DNA of 10,017 bases from NCBI GenBank assembly GCA_018825925.1, contig JAHKAT010000267.1, positions 1 to 10,017 of the forward strand, in the 5' to 3' direction. Position numbers and translations under genes: made by a program. Shown in pieces: positions 1 to 5,706 of the stretch (its first letter is position 1; the number at the start of each line of letters is the position of its first letter). Source of the stretch: Bacteroidota bacterium. Its GTDB lineage: Bacteria; Bacteroidota; Bacteroidia; Flavobacteriales_D; Crocinitomicaceae. The notes beneath the pieces are model-generated. The model made no database searches. It saw only the letters and a program-made list of their open reading frames with translations, and was not told the DNA's origin.

Positions 1-8
1 GTTTTAAA

Positions 9-479
9 ATGAATGAATTGAAAAAGAACCCAACTGTTAAAAGTAAACTTACTAAAACTTTTCAAATTCTGTTGATCGGGTTAGTACTGGTCGTTTTTTC
101 TGCTTGTAAGAAAAAGGGATGTACGGATGCTTCGGCTAAAAATTATAATTCAAAAGCGAAAAAAGAAGATCAAAGCTGTGAATACACTTCCACCATTATT
201 TTTTGGTACAGTCAAGCTACTCGGGATGTCTTAGAAATTTCATATCCATTAAGAGTAAGGGTAGGAGGAAAACAAGCCGGCCTGATCTATTCAGGGAATG
301 CATTTAGCGCTGAACCCATTGACTGTATTCAAATTGATGGAACTGTGCAGTTTGTTCAGACCTTATATGACCGAAAAATAAGCGTAGTGGTTTCTGTTGT
401 TGATAATACCGGTCTTGAGGTGATACCACCGACCAATATTGCCGTAAATGCTGGTGGATGTCTGAAATATAAAATTTAA
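9..479 (+). CDS. Small lipoprotein with GCTD...SCEY motif, function unknown
   Basis: This 156-residue protein is probably a surface or periplasmic lipoprotein. The N-terminus is lysine-rich (residues 1-16), followed by a hydrophobic stretch (about 18-30) and a lipobox, VFSAC, with the acylated cysteine at residue 33. Charged residues KKK come directly after it. Residues 37-59 form a Cys-bounded segment beginning GCTD and ending SCEY, with an internal NYN. This motif is common near the N-terminus of exported Bacteroidota proteins and may bind calcium, though that is inference. The rest (60-156) is predicted to be mostly beta strand, with two cysteines (about 106 and 151) that could form a disulphide. 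No enzymatic motif is visible. The ATG at 9 is the only sensible start, with an A-rich leader, but only 8 upstream bases are in view, so its promoter is not visible. The next gene is 109 bases downstream and may have its own promoter. The lipoprotein call is firm; the function is unknown. Confidence 0.8.
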   Translation: MNELKKNPTVKSKLTKTFQILLIGLVLVVFSACKKKGCTDASAKNYNSKAKKEDQSCEYTSTIIFWYSQATRDVLEISYPLRVRVGGKQAGLIYSGNAFSAEPIDCIQIDGTVQFVQTLYDRKISVVVSVVDNTGLEVIPPTNIAVNAGGCLKYKI

Positions 480-568
480 TGGATCTGTACGAGATCATTC
501 GCATCTCATGACTAGATTGGGTTTTAATTTTATTTTTTTGTTAAATTCGTCCAATTGACACGATCAAA

Positions 569-583
569 ATGATGAAGCATCAT
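569..583. repeat. Short perfect inverted repeat just before the PagL-like gene
   Basis: ATGATG (569-574), spacer AAG, then CATCAT (578-583) form a perfect 6-bp hairpin or dyad ending 5 bases before the ATG at 589. In RNA it could hide or delimit the translation start; in DNA it could be a protein-binding site. The two ATGs inside the left arm are out of frame with the gene. The stem is short, so chance is a real possibility. Confidence 0.25.
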
Positions 584-588
584 CAGAA

Positions 589-1683
589 ATGAATAAAAAG
601 ATAATTTTTTTCTTGTTTTTTAGTTGGATTCTTCAAAATCCATGTCAAAGTCAAAACAAACTTTTTAATAATTTGTACGCTAGTTCGGAGGCAAGTTTGG
701 GATTTGTTTTACCAGAATATAAGTTCGTCAATTCAATTACCAATGATTATTCACGTGGCATTGGTTTATCAATTTCACATAAATCAAAGGGGAAAAGTGA
801 AGTTGAACAATGGTTTAACTACCCAGAAAAAGGTGTAAGTTTATTTCATGCTACACTCGGAAATGACAAAGTATTCGGAAAGGAAACGGCATTGTTTTAT
901 TTCTTTAAACTATACTTAGCCCCTCCAAAAAGAGTTCGGTTATTTAATCACATGGGAATAGGCTTGAGTTATGTCACCAAGAAATTTGACTTAATTTCCA
1001 ATCCATTTAATGTTGCGGTGGGGTCTCATGTCAATATTCATTTTAATTATCGATTTGGTTTAAATGTTGCCCTGTCAAAGAACTGGGAAACCAATATTGG
1101 ATTGTCTTTTAATCATTTGTCCAATGCAAATACACGGGAACCCAATCTTGGTTTGAATTACTTTACTTCTTTTTTTGGTCTCTCTCATAAGTTGGGCGAA
1201 CAAGATCCTTATAAAAAGTACGAGAGAAAAAAACATCAACCGATCAATTTAATAACGGGTGTATTAGGTTTTGGTGGGAAGCACACTCGCTTGTTAGCAA
1301 CTGCTTCTGATTATTATTTGACAACCTCATTTTCTATGGATTTTGAGCGGAGTTTCTTTCGCAAATTCCGTTTTGGGATAGGCCCCGATTTTTTTTATGA
1401 TACCTCGGTAAAAAGTAGTTTAGATAAAAATGAATACAAACCTTCGGATTCTTTCCAAACTGGAATTCATTTCTCTCAGACTATATTTTACAATCGATTT
1501 TCAGTGACCATTCAAGAAGGTTTTTATCTTTTTTTTACAGAAAAGGTGGGGGAATATCCGATGTATAATCGTGGGATTTTACAATACAAAATAACCGATC
1601 ATTTGGCATTCCGGTTTGCGATGAAATCACATATTTACATTCTTGATTTTCCAGAATTAGGCTTTTGTTATCAATTTAAGTAA
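589..1683 (+). CDS. PagL-like lipid A deacylase / acyloxyacyl hydrolase family outer-membrane protein
   Basis: This 364-residue protein is probably an outer-membrane beta-barrel related to PagL, which removes an acyl chain from lipid A. A signal peptide (residues 1 to about 22, hydrophobic core 5-15, ending near CQSQ) is followed by alternating aromatic/glycine strands. The family signature is FNHLSNA...PNLGLN at 174-190. His176 and Ser178 match the catalytic His126 and Ser128 of Pseudomonas PagL. The position matching PagL Glu140 is Asn190. The protein is about twice as long as proteobacterial PagL, with extra barrel-like sequence after residue 205. The chain ends in an aromatic-rich FCYQFK, as barrel strands often do. 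ATG 589 gives a proper signal peptide. The next gene starts 2 bases after the stop, so the two are co-transcribed. The family call is good; whether the enzyme is active, and on what lipid, cannot be told from sequence alone. Confidence 0.78.
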   Translation: MNKKIIFFLFFSWILQNPCQSQNKLFNNLYASSEASLGFVLPEYKFVNSITNDYSRGIGLSISHKSKGKSEVEQWFNYPEKGVSLFHATLGNDKVFGKETALFYFFKLYLAPPKRVRLFNHMGIGLSYVTKKFDLISNPFNVAVGSHVNIHFNYRFGLNVALSKNWETNIGLSFNHLSNANTREPNLGLNYFTSFFGLSHKLGEQDPYKKYERKKHQPINLITGVLGFGGKHTRLLATASDYYLTTSFSMDFERSFFRKFRFGIGPDFFYDTSVKSSLDKNEYKPSDSFQTGIHFSQTIFYNRFSVTIQEGFYLFFTEKVGEYPMYNRGILQYKITDHLAFRFAMKSHIYILDFPELGFCYQFK

Positions 1684-1685
1684 AC

Positions 1686-2402
1686 ATGAAAGAGTTTTTT
1701 TATACAGTTTTGTGTTTTCTGGGAATTTTAGTCGGCTTGACGGCTTGTTCGAAAAGTAATCAACTGATTACCATTTCAAAATCTCTTGATTTTTTCAATT
1801 CAGTGGAATTGACTGAAGGCTTTGAGTTGCTATTCACGGAAGATTCATTATCTAGAATTGAAATATTTGGGTATTCTAATCAACTTGAAAAAGTAGATTT
1901 TAATATAGAACAAGGTGTTTTATTTATTAGAAACAAAGACAAAAGTAGATGGAGACACCCTAAAAAAAACAAAATAGTAATTCACCTGTTTGCCCCTGAA
2001 ATAAATAGAATTAAGGCGGATGATGGATGTAAGGTAATTACCAATGCAATCACGAGTAAAGAGTTTGGTTTAATCTTAAGAGGTAGAGCTTGCGAAGCGG
2101 ATATTACTTTAAATTGTGGAACTTTTTATTATTGGAACAATTTTCCGTGCGGCGGAACTATGAAATTAAGCGGTAATTCAGAAATACTTAAGCTGTGGAA
2201 TGTCGGCTTGATGTCTGTAGATGCCTCACTGTTGAAAACGGACTATGCCGAAATTGAGAACACCTCAAAAGGCGACTGTATAGTCAATGTTATCGAGCGA
2301 CTTAGTTATAAAATCGGGGGCTCCGGAAATATACAATTGAGTGGAAATCCATTGGTTATCGAATTGGATAAAAGTGGCAGCGGTAAGTTGATTAGATATT
2401 GA
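1686..2402 (+). CDS. DUF2807 (head GIN domain) lipoprotein
   Basis: This 238-residue protein has a lipoprotein signal peptide with lipobox LTAC and Cys21, so it should be anchored in a membrane on the outer side. Residues about 35-235 match the DUF2807 pattern as I know it: an opening segment around GFELLFTEDS and RIEIFG, a G-x-L-F-I strand near 77-81, a strand ending in HLFAPEINRIKADDG (100-114), then repeated short strands that suggest a beta-helix. It closes with GGSGNIQLSGNP (211-222) and SGSGKLI (230-236), the typical end of these proteins. The family's role is not established; an adhesin-like function has been proposed. It is unusually cysteine-containing for the family (Cys115, 136, 144, 155 and 198), which might allow disulphides. 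It follows the PagL-like gene by 2 bases, implying translational coupling and a shared envelope role. Confidence 0.82.
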   Translation: MKEFFYTVLCFLGILVGLTACSKSNQLITISKSLDFFNSVELTEGFELLFTEDSLSRIEIFGYSNQLEKVDFNIEQGVLFIRNKDKSRWRHPKKNKIVIHLFAPEINRIKADDGCKVITNAITSKEFGLILRGRACEADITLNCGTFYYWNNFPCGGTMKLSGNSEILKLWNVGLMSVDASLLKTDYAEIENTSKGDCIVNVIERLSYKIGGSGNIQLSGNPLVIELDKSGSGKLIRY

Positions 2403-2415
2403 TGATTCAGTTATT

Positions 2416-2448
2416 GGATGGTCGCTTTTGAATTCTCAACCATTTTTT
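2416..2448 (+). terminator. Possible weak terminator after the envelope operon
   Basis: ATGGT (2418-2422) pairs with ACCAT (2439-2443), extendable by two G-U pairs, around a 16-base loop, and the right arm runs into six Ts (2443-2448). It lies 14 bases after the DUF2807 stop, in the 93-base gap between converging genes. The stem is weak, so this is tentative. Confidence 0.3.
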
Positions 2449-2495
2449 AAATAAAATTATTTTCAAAATTTAAAAGCTCGCCTTCATTTCTAATT

Positions 2496-3458
2496 TTAAG
2501 TATGCTGAACGATCATGAAAAATAGAGGCAATCCGATGGTAATATTGAAAGGAAAGGTAACACCAAGAGCCATGGGAATGTAAAGGCCAGGATCAGCTTT
2601 TGGTGCAGCCAGTCGCATTGCTGCAGGAACAGCAATGTAGGAGGCACTGGCGGCAAGTATTGCAAAAACCAATCTATTCCCTATACTGTCTGTTACATAC
2701 TGACTAATCATAGCCACTATACATCCATTTACCAATGGCATCAATAGGGCAAAAATCATAACGAATCCTCCATGTTGTCTAAAAGCTTTGAATCTTCGAG
2801 CGGTTACCATCCCCATTTCAAGTAAGAAAATAGCTAAGAAACCTTTGAATAAGTCGGTGGTGAAAGGTTTGATGCCTTCTGCTTGTTTTGTATCGGCAAT
2901 GATTCCAATAATTAAACTACCGAGTAATAAAAGAACGCTACCGTTTGAAAGTGAATGATGAATAATCTTTTTTAAATTGAATTCAGATTTTTGAGTTTTG
3001 TCATATTTCATGATTAAAACAAAACCAACAACGATGGCTGGAATTTCCATCAGAGCCATAACCGCAACCATATGTCCGCCGAATTGTATGTTTTGAAATT
3101 CTAAGAAAGAAACGGCTGCTACAAAGGTAACTGCACTAACAGAGCCATATGCCGCCGCCACTGCACCAGCGTCAGATATATTTAAACGCCTCTTAAGAAT
3201 GTAAAAGGAGTAGAAGGGTATGATGCCTGAAACAACCAAACCGAATAAAAGTGAATAAACAATTTCGCCATCAAATTCGCTATGACTTAACTCTTGTCCA
3301 CCCTTAAACCCAATTGCGAAAAGCAAATACAAGGAAATAAATTTGAAAGAGGAAACTGGGATTTCTAAATCACTTTTCACAATTGTAGCAAGTATGCCGA
3401 GTATGAAAAACAATAAAGTAGGGTTGGTGAGATTTGACAAGATAATTTGAAATTCCAT
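2496..3458 (-). CDS. sbtA: SbtA-type sodium-dependent bicarbonate transporter
   Basis: This 320-residue inner-membrane protein belongs to the SbtA family, which imports bicarbonate driven by the sodium gradient. About ten hydrophobic segments form two repeats, joined by a short cytoplasmic linker (about 151-170). Family hallmarks are KSDLEIP (28-34), SLYLLFAIGFKGG (42-54), YGSVSAVTFVAA (104-115) at the substrate site, ASASYIAVPAAMRLA (270-284), and GVTFPFNITIGLP (299-311). It is shorter than the roughly 370-residue cyanobacterial proteins, mainly in the central loop. ATG 3458 is preceded on its strand by an A-rich tract, usual for this phylum. It lies 110 bases downstream of a 92-residue unknown gene on the same strand, with a CbbR-like LysR gene diverging further up. 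In a probable heterotroph, it may supply bicarbonate for carboxylases that refill the TCA cycle. That role is inference; the family call is firm. Confidence 0.92.
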   Translation of the reverse strand: MEFQIILSNLTNPTLLFFILGILATIVKSDLEIPVSSFKFISLYLLFAIGFKGGQELSHSEFDGEIVYSLLFGLVVSGIIPFYSFYILKRRLNISDAGAVAAAYGSVSAVTFVAAVSFLEFQNIQFGGHMVAVMALMEIPAIVVGFVLIMKYDKTQKSEFNLKKIIHHSLSNGSVLLLLGSLIIGIIADTKQAEGIKPFTTDLFKGFLAIFLLEMGMVTARRFKAFRQHGGFVMIFALLMPLVNGCIVAMISQYVTDSIGNRLVFAILAASASYIAVPAAMRLAAPKADPGLYIPMALGVTFPFNITIGLPLFFMIVQHT

Positions 3459-3568
3459 TATTTTTTTTTTATTTCTCAGGATTTATAAACCTATGATTCT
3501 GGTTAGCGAAATTGGCTGTATATTATTGTTTAACTTCTTGTTGTGAGGCTTTTATCGTTTATAATCTT

Positions 3569-3847
3569 TTAATCGATTATTTTTAAATGGATACTTGAGT
3601 TTATTTCAATCGTCAGATTTTTTGTGTATGCCTCTTCTAAAAAGCGTAAAAGTTCGAGTTGCTCCAACTCTAAATGTGCCGCACGTTTAAGGGAATACTG
3701 ATCATCGCGGCCAAAACGGACATTGGAGCTGAAGTTTTTAAGTTTATGAAAATTAATTTTCGTGTTTAATAAATCCATCACTAATTCTTTTGCCTCGGCT
3801 GAATCAAATGTGCTATTGATTAATTGTGTACTTTTTGTTTGGTCCAT
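3569..3847 (-). CDS. Conserved-looking small hypothetical protein upstream of sbtA
   Basis: This 92-residue soluble protein has no signal peptide or membrane segment. Residues 15-30 and 48-75 look helical; the second is rich in Glu, Leu and Arg. Between them is a KLKNFSSNVRFGRDD segment (35-49). The last 15 residues (about 78-92) alternate polar and hydrophobic residues, suggesting two short strands. I recall similar small proteins in other Bacteroidota genomes, also without known function, but could not check. It has no PII-like ferredoxin fold signature and no T-loop, so it is not an evident SbtB. ATG 3847 has an A-rich leader, and it is the first gene of a probable two-gene unit with sbtA. 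The gap between them (3459-3568) could hold a second promoter. The divergent LysR gene starts 128 bases away, so this gene is a likely regulatory target. Coding status is well supported; function is unknown. Confidence 0.72.
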   Translation of the reverse strand: MDQTKSTQLINSTFDSAEAKELVMDLLNTKINFHKLKNFSSNVRFGRDDQYSLKRAAHLELEQLELLRFLEEAYTKNLTIEINSSIHLKIID

Positions 3848-3909
3848 TTTTTTGATTTTAATCGTTGATTTTTTCTAAGATGTTTGTTGCTTTATTTTAA
3901 ATTCGTGCG

Positions 3910-3917
3910 CAAAGGTC
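3910..3917 (-). promoter_or_regulatory. Possible -7 element for the 92-residue gene
   Basis: Read on the minus strand, this is GACCTTTG, one mismatch from the Bacteroidota -7 consensus TAnnTTTG, placed 63 bases upstream of the start at 3847. No clear -33 TTG lies at the right distance, so the promoter may depend on an activator such as the divergent LysR protein. Confidence 0.3.
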
Positions 3918-3929
3918 GTCAGTATGTTT

Positions 3930-3947
3930 TATAAATTTTCATTTATA
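3930..3947. promoter_or_regulatory. Inverted repeat, candidate LysR operator
   Basis: TATAAA (3930-3935) and TTTATA (3942-3947) form a perfect dyad with a 6-base spacer. It contains TAA-N8-TTA, compatible with the loose TNA-N7/8-TNA pattern reported for CbbR-type sites. It overlaps the LysR gene's own -7 element, where binding would repress that gene, and lies about 13 bp upstream of the candidate opposite-strand -7. The sequence is AT-rich, so chance is possible. Confidence 0.3.
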
Positions 3948-3951
3948 TTTG
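3944..3951 (+). promoter_or_regulatory. -7 promoter element of the LysR gene
   Basis: TATATTTG matches the Bacteroidota -7 consensus TAnnTTTG exactly and ends 24 bases before the LysR ATG at 3976. That implies a leader of under 20 bases. The -33 region has only a TG (3925-3926) rather than a full TTG, so the promoter may be weak. Confidence 0.55.
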
Positions 3952-3975
3952 TGATGTTTATTATTAAAATAATTT

Positions 3976-4899
3976 ATGAACTATACTTTGCATCAATTAT
4001 CTGTCTTTTTAAAGGTTACCCAAACCAAAAGCATCACTAAGGCTGCAGAGGAGCTCAATTTGACTCAACCAGCGGTATCAATTCAATTAAAGAATTTTTT
4101 AGATCAGTTTGATATTCCTTTAATTGATGTTATTAAAAAGCGCATATACATAACTGATTTCGGACTAGAAATAGCGAGAATGGCCGAAAATATTTTGATA
4201 GAAGTAAAGTCTATCGACCAAAAGACACAGCAATTCAAAGGTAAATTGTCCGGTAAACTGAAAATTTCAGCCGCCTCAACAGGAAAGTATGTAATGCCCT
4301 ATTTTATTACTCATTTTTTAAGAAAACACAATGAGGTTGAACTCCTACTAGATGTTACCAATAAATCGATGGTGATAGAAAGTTTAGAGAGAAACGAAAT
4401 TGATTTTGCCCTGGTATCAGTTTTGCCTGAAAACATGAAGCTTAAGAAGATAGAATTGATGGAGAACAAGTTGTTTCTTGTTGGAAATTTACAATCAAAT
4501 CTAGGTATAGAAAGCAATCATCCAAAGGTCATTGAAAACATCCCCTTAATTTTTAGGGAGAACGGTTCGGCTACCAGATCGGTCATGGAAGGTTTTTTGA
4601 ATCAGCATCAATTGAAGATTCATAAAAAGATGGAGTTAACTTCTAACGAGGCTGTAAAACAGGCCGCTATAGCAGGATTGGGTTGCTCCATAATGCCAAT
4701 TATTGGTATTAAGAATGAATTGATAAGTGGTCAGTTACAAATAATACCGGTAAAAGGATTGCCAATTTCTTCCAAGTGGTATTTGGTATGGTTGGAAGAG
4801 AAAAAACTAAACCCTGTGGCTTCAGCCTATGTTGATTTTCTACAAACTGAGAAAAATGACACCATGATTGAGTACTTTTCGTGGATTGAAAAGTATTGA
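3976..4899 (+). CDS. LysR-type regulator, CbbR/CmpR-like
   Basis: This 307-residue transcription factor probably controls the divergent bicarbonate-uptake genes. Residues 1-62 form the winged helix-turn-helix: LHQLSVFLKVTQTKSITKAAEEL followed by NLTQPAVSIQLKNF (recognition helix near 29-41). A linker helix (about 63-90) leads to the effector domain (95-294). The opening KISAASTGKYVMPYFITHF (96-114), then VELLLDVTNK (121-130) and NEIDFALVSVLP (140-151), resemble regulators of carbon fixation and bicarbonate transport (CbbR, CmpR), where metabolites bind between the two lobes. SNEAVKQAAIAGLGCSIMP (223-241) is the usual LysR second-lobe motif. The start is supported by a short A/T-rich leader and an exact -7 element. 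No RuBisCO is in view, so the cue could be another reflection of carbon status. The LysR family is certain; the CbbR-like grouping is my reading of the effector domain. Confidence 0.92.
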   Translation: MNYTLHQLSVFLKVTQTKSITKAAEELNLTQPAVSIQLKNFLDQFDIPLIDVIKKRIYITDFGLEIARMAENILIEVKSIDQKTQQFKGKLSGKLKISAASTGKYVMPYFITHFLRKHNEVELLLDVTNKSMVIESLERNEIDFALVSVLPENMKLKKIELMENKLFLVGNLQSNLGIESNHPKVIENIPLIFRENGSATRSVMEGFLNQHQLKIHKKMELTSNEAVKQAAIAGLGCSIMPIIGIKNELISGQLQIIPVKGLPISSKWYLVWLEEKKLNPVASAYVDFLQTEKNDTMIEYFSWIEKY

Positions 4900-4934
4900 T
4901 AGTTAAAGGCTTGTGTCTTTTATGATAATTTAAC

Positions 4935-4966
4935 TTGCGAAAACGATAGTATTACTATTATATTTG
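4935..4966 (+). promoter_or_regulatory. Promoter of the TetR-ABC-HlyD-TolC operon
   Basis: TTG (4935-4937) and TATATTTG (4959-4966) are separated by 21 bases, fitting the Bacteroidota TTG-N17-23-TAnnTTTG promoter. Transcription would start near 4971-4974, about 20 bases before the ATG at 4994. The TTG at 4964 that could open a longer reading frame lies inside the -7 element, so it should not be transcribed. Confidence 0.65.
4946..4958. promoter_or_regulatory. Candidate TetR operator between -33 and -7
   Basis: ATAGTA (4946-4951), one central T, and TACTAT (4953-4958) form a perfect 13-bp palindrome. Outer bases extend the symmetry imperfectly, including TTGCG on the left (4935-4939) and TTGCG on the right in direct orientation (4964-4968). 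A repressor dimer bound here would block polymerase, the classic layout for TetR-family autorepression. Binding is inferred. Confidence 0.45.
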
Positions 4967-4993
4967 CGGAGTAAAACTATCTTAGTTGGATTT

Positions 4994-5662
4994 ATGTTAG
5001 AAAATATTACGTTGCAAATAAACGAACATGTTTATTTAAAAGACCCTGTTACTAGTGAGTTAGGCATTAGTATTGTTGGGAAATCAATTGACTTGTTGTA
5101 TGAATTGGGCTTTGAAGATTTTACATTTAAAAAATTAGCTGTTGCTGTAGGGTCGACAGAAGCATCTATTTATCGGTATTTTGAGAACAAACACAAACTT
5201 TTATCCTACCTTACCATGTGGTACTGGGCTTGGTTGGAGTATAGAATAGCCATGGGTGTTATAAACATCGAAAGTCCGACGATCAGGCTTAAAAAATGCA
5301 TACAAATTCTGACGGAGAGGGTTGAAGAAGATGGAGTTTTTTCGCAGATTAATGAAGTGAAACTGAATCACATTGTAATTCATGAATCATCAAAAGTTTA
5401 TCTCAACAAACAAGTTGACGAAGACAATCAATGTGGTTTCTTTTCGTCGTATAAAAATATTGTAAAGCGTGTTTCGGATGTTGTTTTAGAAATAAATAAA
5501 GATTTTCAATATCCGCACATGCTTATTTCAACAGTAATTGAAGGGGCTAATCACCAACGTTTTTTTGCTAAACATTTACCGCGTTTGACGGATGTGGTAG
5601 AGGGAAAAGATACAGTTGTAAGCTTTTTTCAAGAGCTTGTGGAAAAAACAATTAAGCATTAA
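4994..5662 (+). CDS. TetR/AcrR-family regulator of the export operon
   Basis: This 222-residue protein has an N-terminal TetR DNA-binding domain: a first helix around GISIVGKSIDLLYELGFEDF (24-43), then FKKLAVAVGSTEASIYRYFENKHKLL (45-70), where VGSTEASIYRYF is the recognition turn and helix and Tyr62-Phe63 are the usual family marker. The remaining ~150 residues are predicted helical ligand-binding and dimerisation domain, with an aromatic patch (WYWAWLEYR, 76-84), and are not recognisable by ligand. The frame could open 10 codons earlier at a TTG (4964), but that codon lies inside the -7 promoter element, so ATG 4994 is preferred. It is the first gene of an operon with ABC, HlyD and TolC genes, 44 bases before the ABC ATG, and most likely represses them and itself through the dyad in its promoter. 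The inducer is unknown. Confidence 0.88.
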   Translation: MLENITLQINEHVYLKDPVTSELGISIVGKSIDLLYELGFEDFTFKKLAVAVGSTEASIYRYFENKHKLLSYLTMWYWAWLEYRIAMGVINIESPTIRLKKCIQILTERVEEDGVFSQINEVKLNHIVIHESSKVYLNKQVDEDNQCGFFSSYKNIVKRVSDVVLEINKDFQYPHMLISTVIEGANHQRFFAKHLPRLTDVVEGKDTVVSFFQELVEKTIKH

Positions 5663-5706
5663 GAATGTTATTTGAAAAAAAATTCAACGATAATTAAAAT
5701 TTGGCA

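Noticed and set aside
304..504. Minus-strand open frame of 66 codons
   Set aside because: It is antisense to the lipoprotein gene, with biased composition and no motif or promoter; the same applies to other minus-strand frames at 4311-4517, 5201-5383, 6309-6503, 9364-9564 and 9558-9752.
3459..3568. TAGGTTTA (minus strand) as a separate sbtA promoter
   Set aside because: It has one mismatch in the key TTTG and no TTG at the -33 distance; a second promoter is possible but not supported.
3960..3973. ATTATT-AA-AATAAT dyad just before the LysR ATG
   Set aside because: It is pure A/T in an AT-rich leader, so a palindrome of this kind is expected by chance.
4901..4935. AGTTAAA...TTTAACT inverted repeat after the LysR gene as a terminator
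   Set aside because: The stem is all A-T but one pair, the loop is 21 bases, and no T-run follows; it may be chance, and its right arm overlaps the next promoter's -33.
4964..4993. TTG start giving the TetR protein 10 extra N-terminal residues
   Set aside because: The TTG is the end of a consensus TATATTTG -7 element, so it would lie upstream of the transcript start; ATG 4994 has a normal short leader.
5701..5706. TTG start adding two residues to the ABC protein
   Set aside because: ATG 5707 is in the same frame, is the stronger start codon and begins the usual Lys-rich N-terminus.
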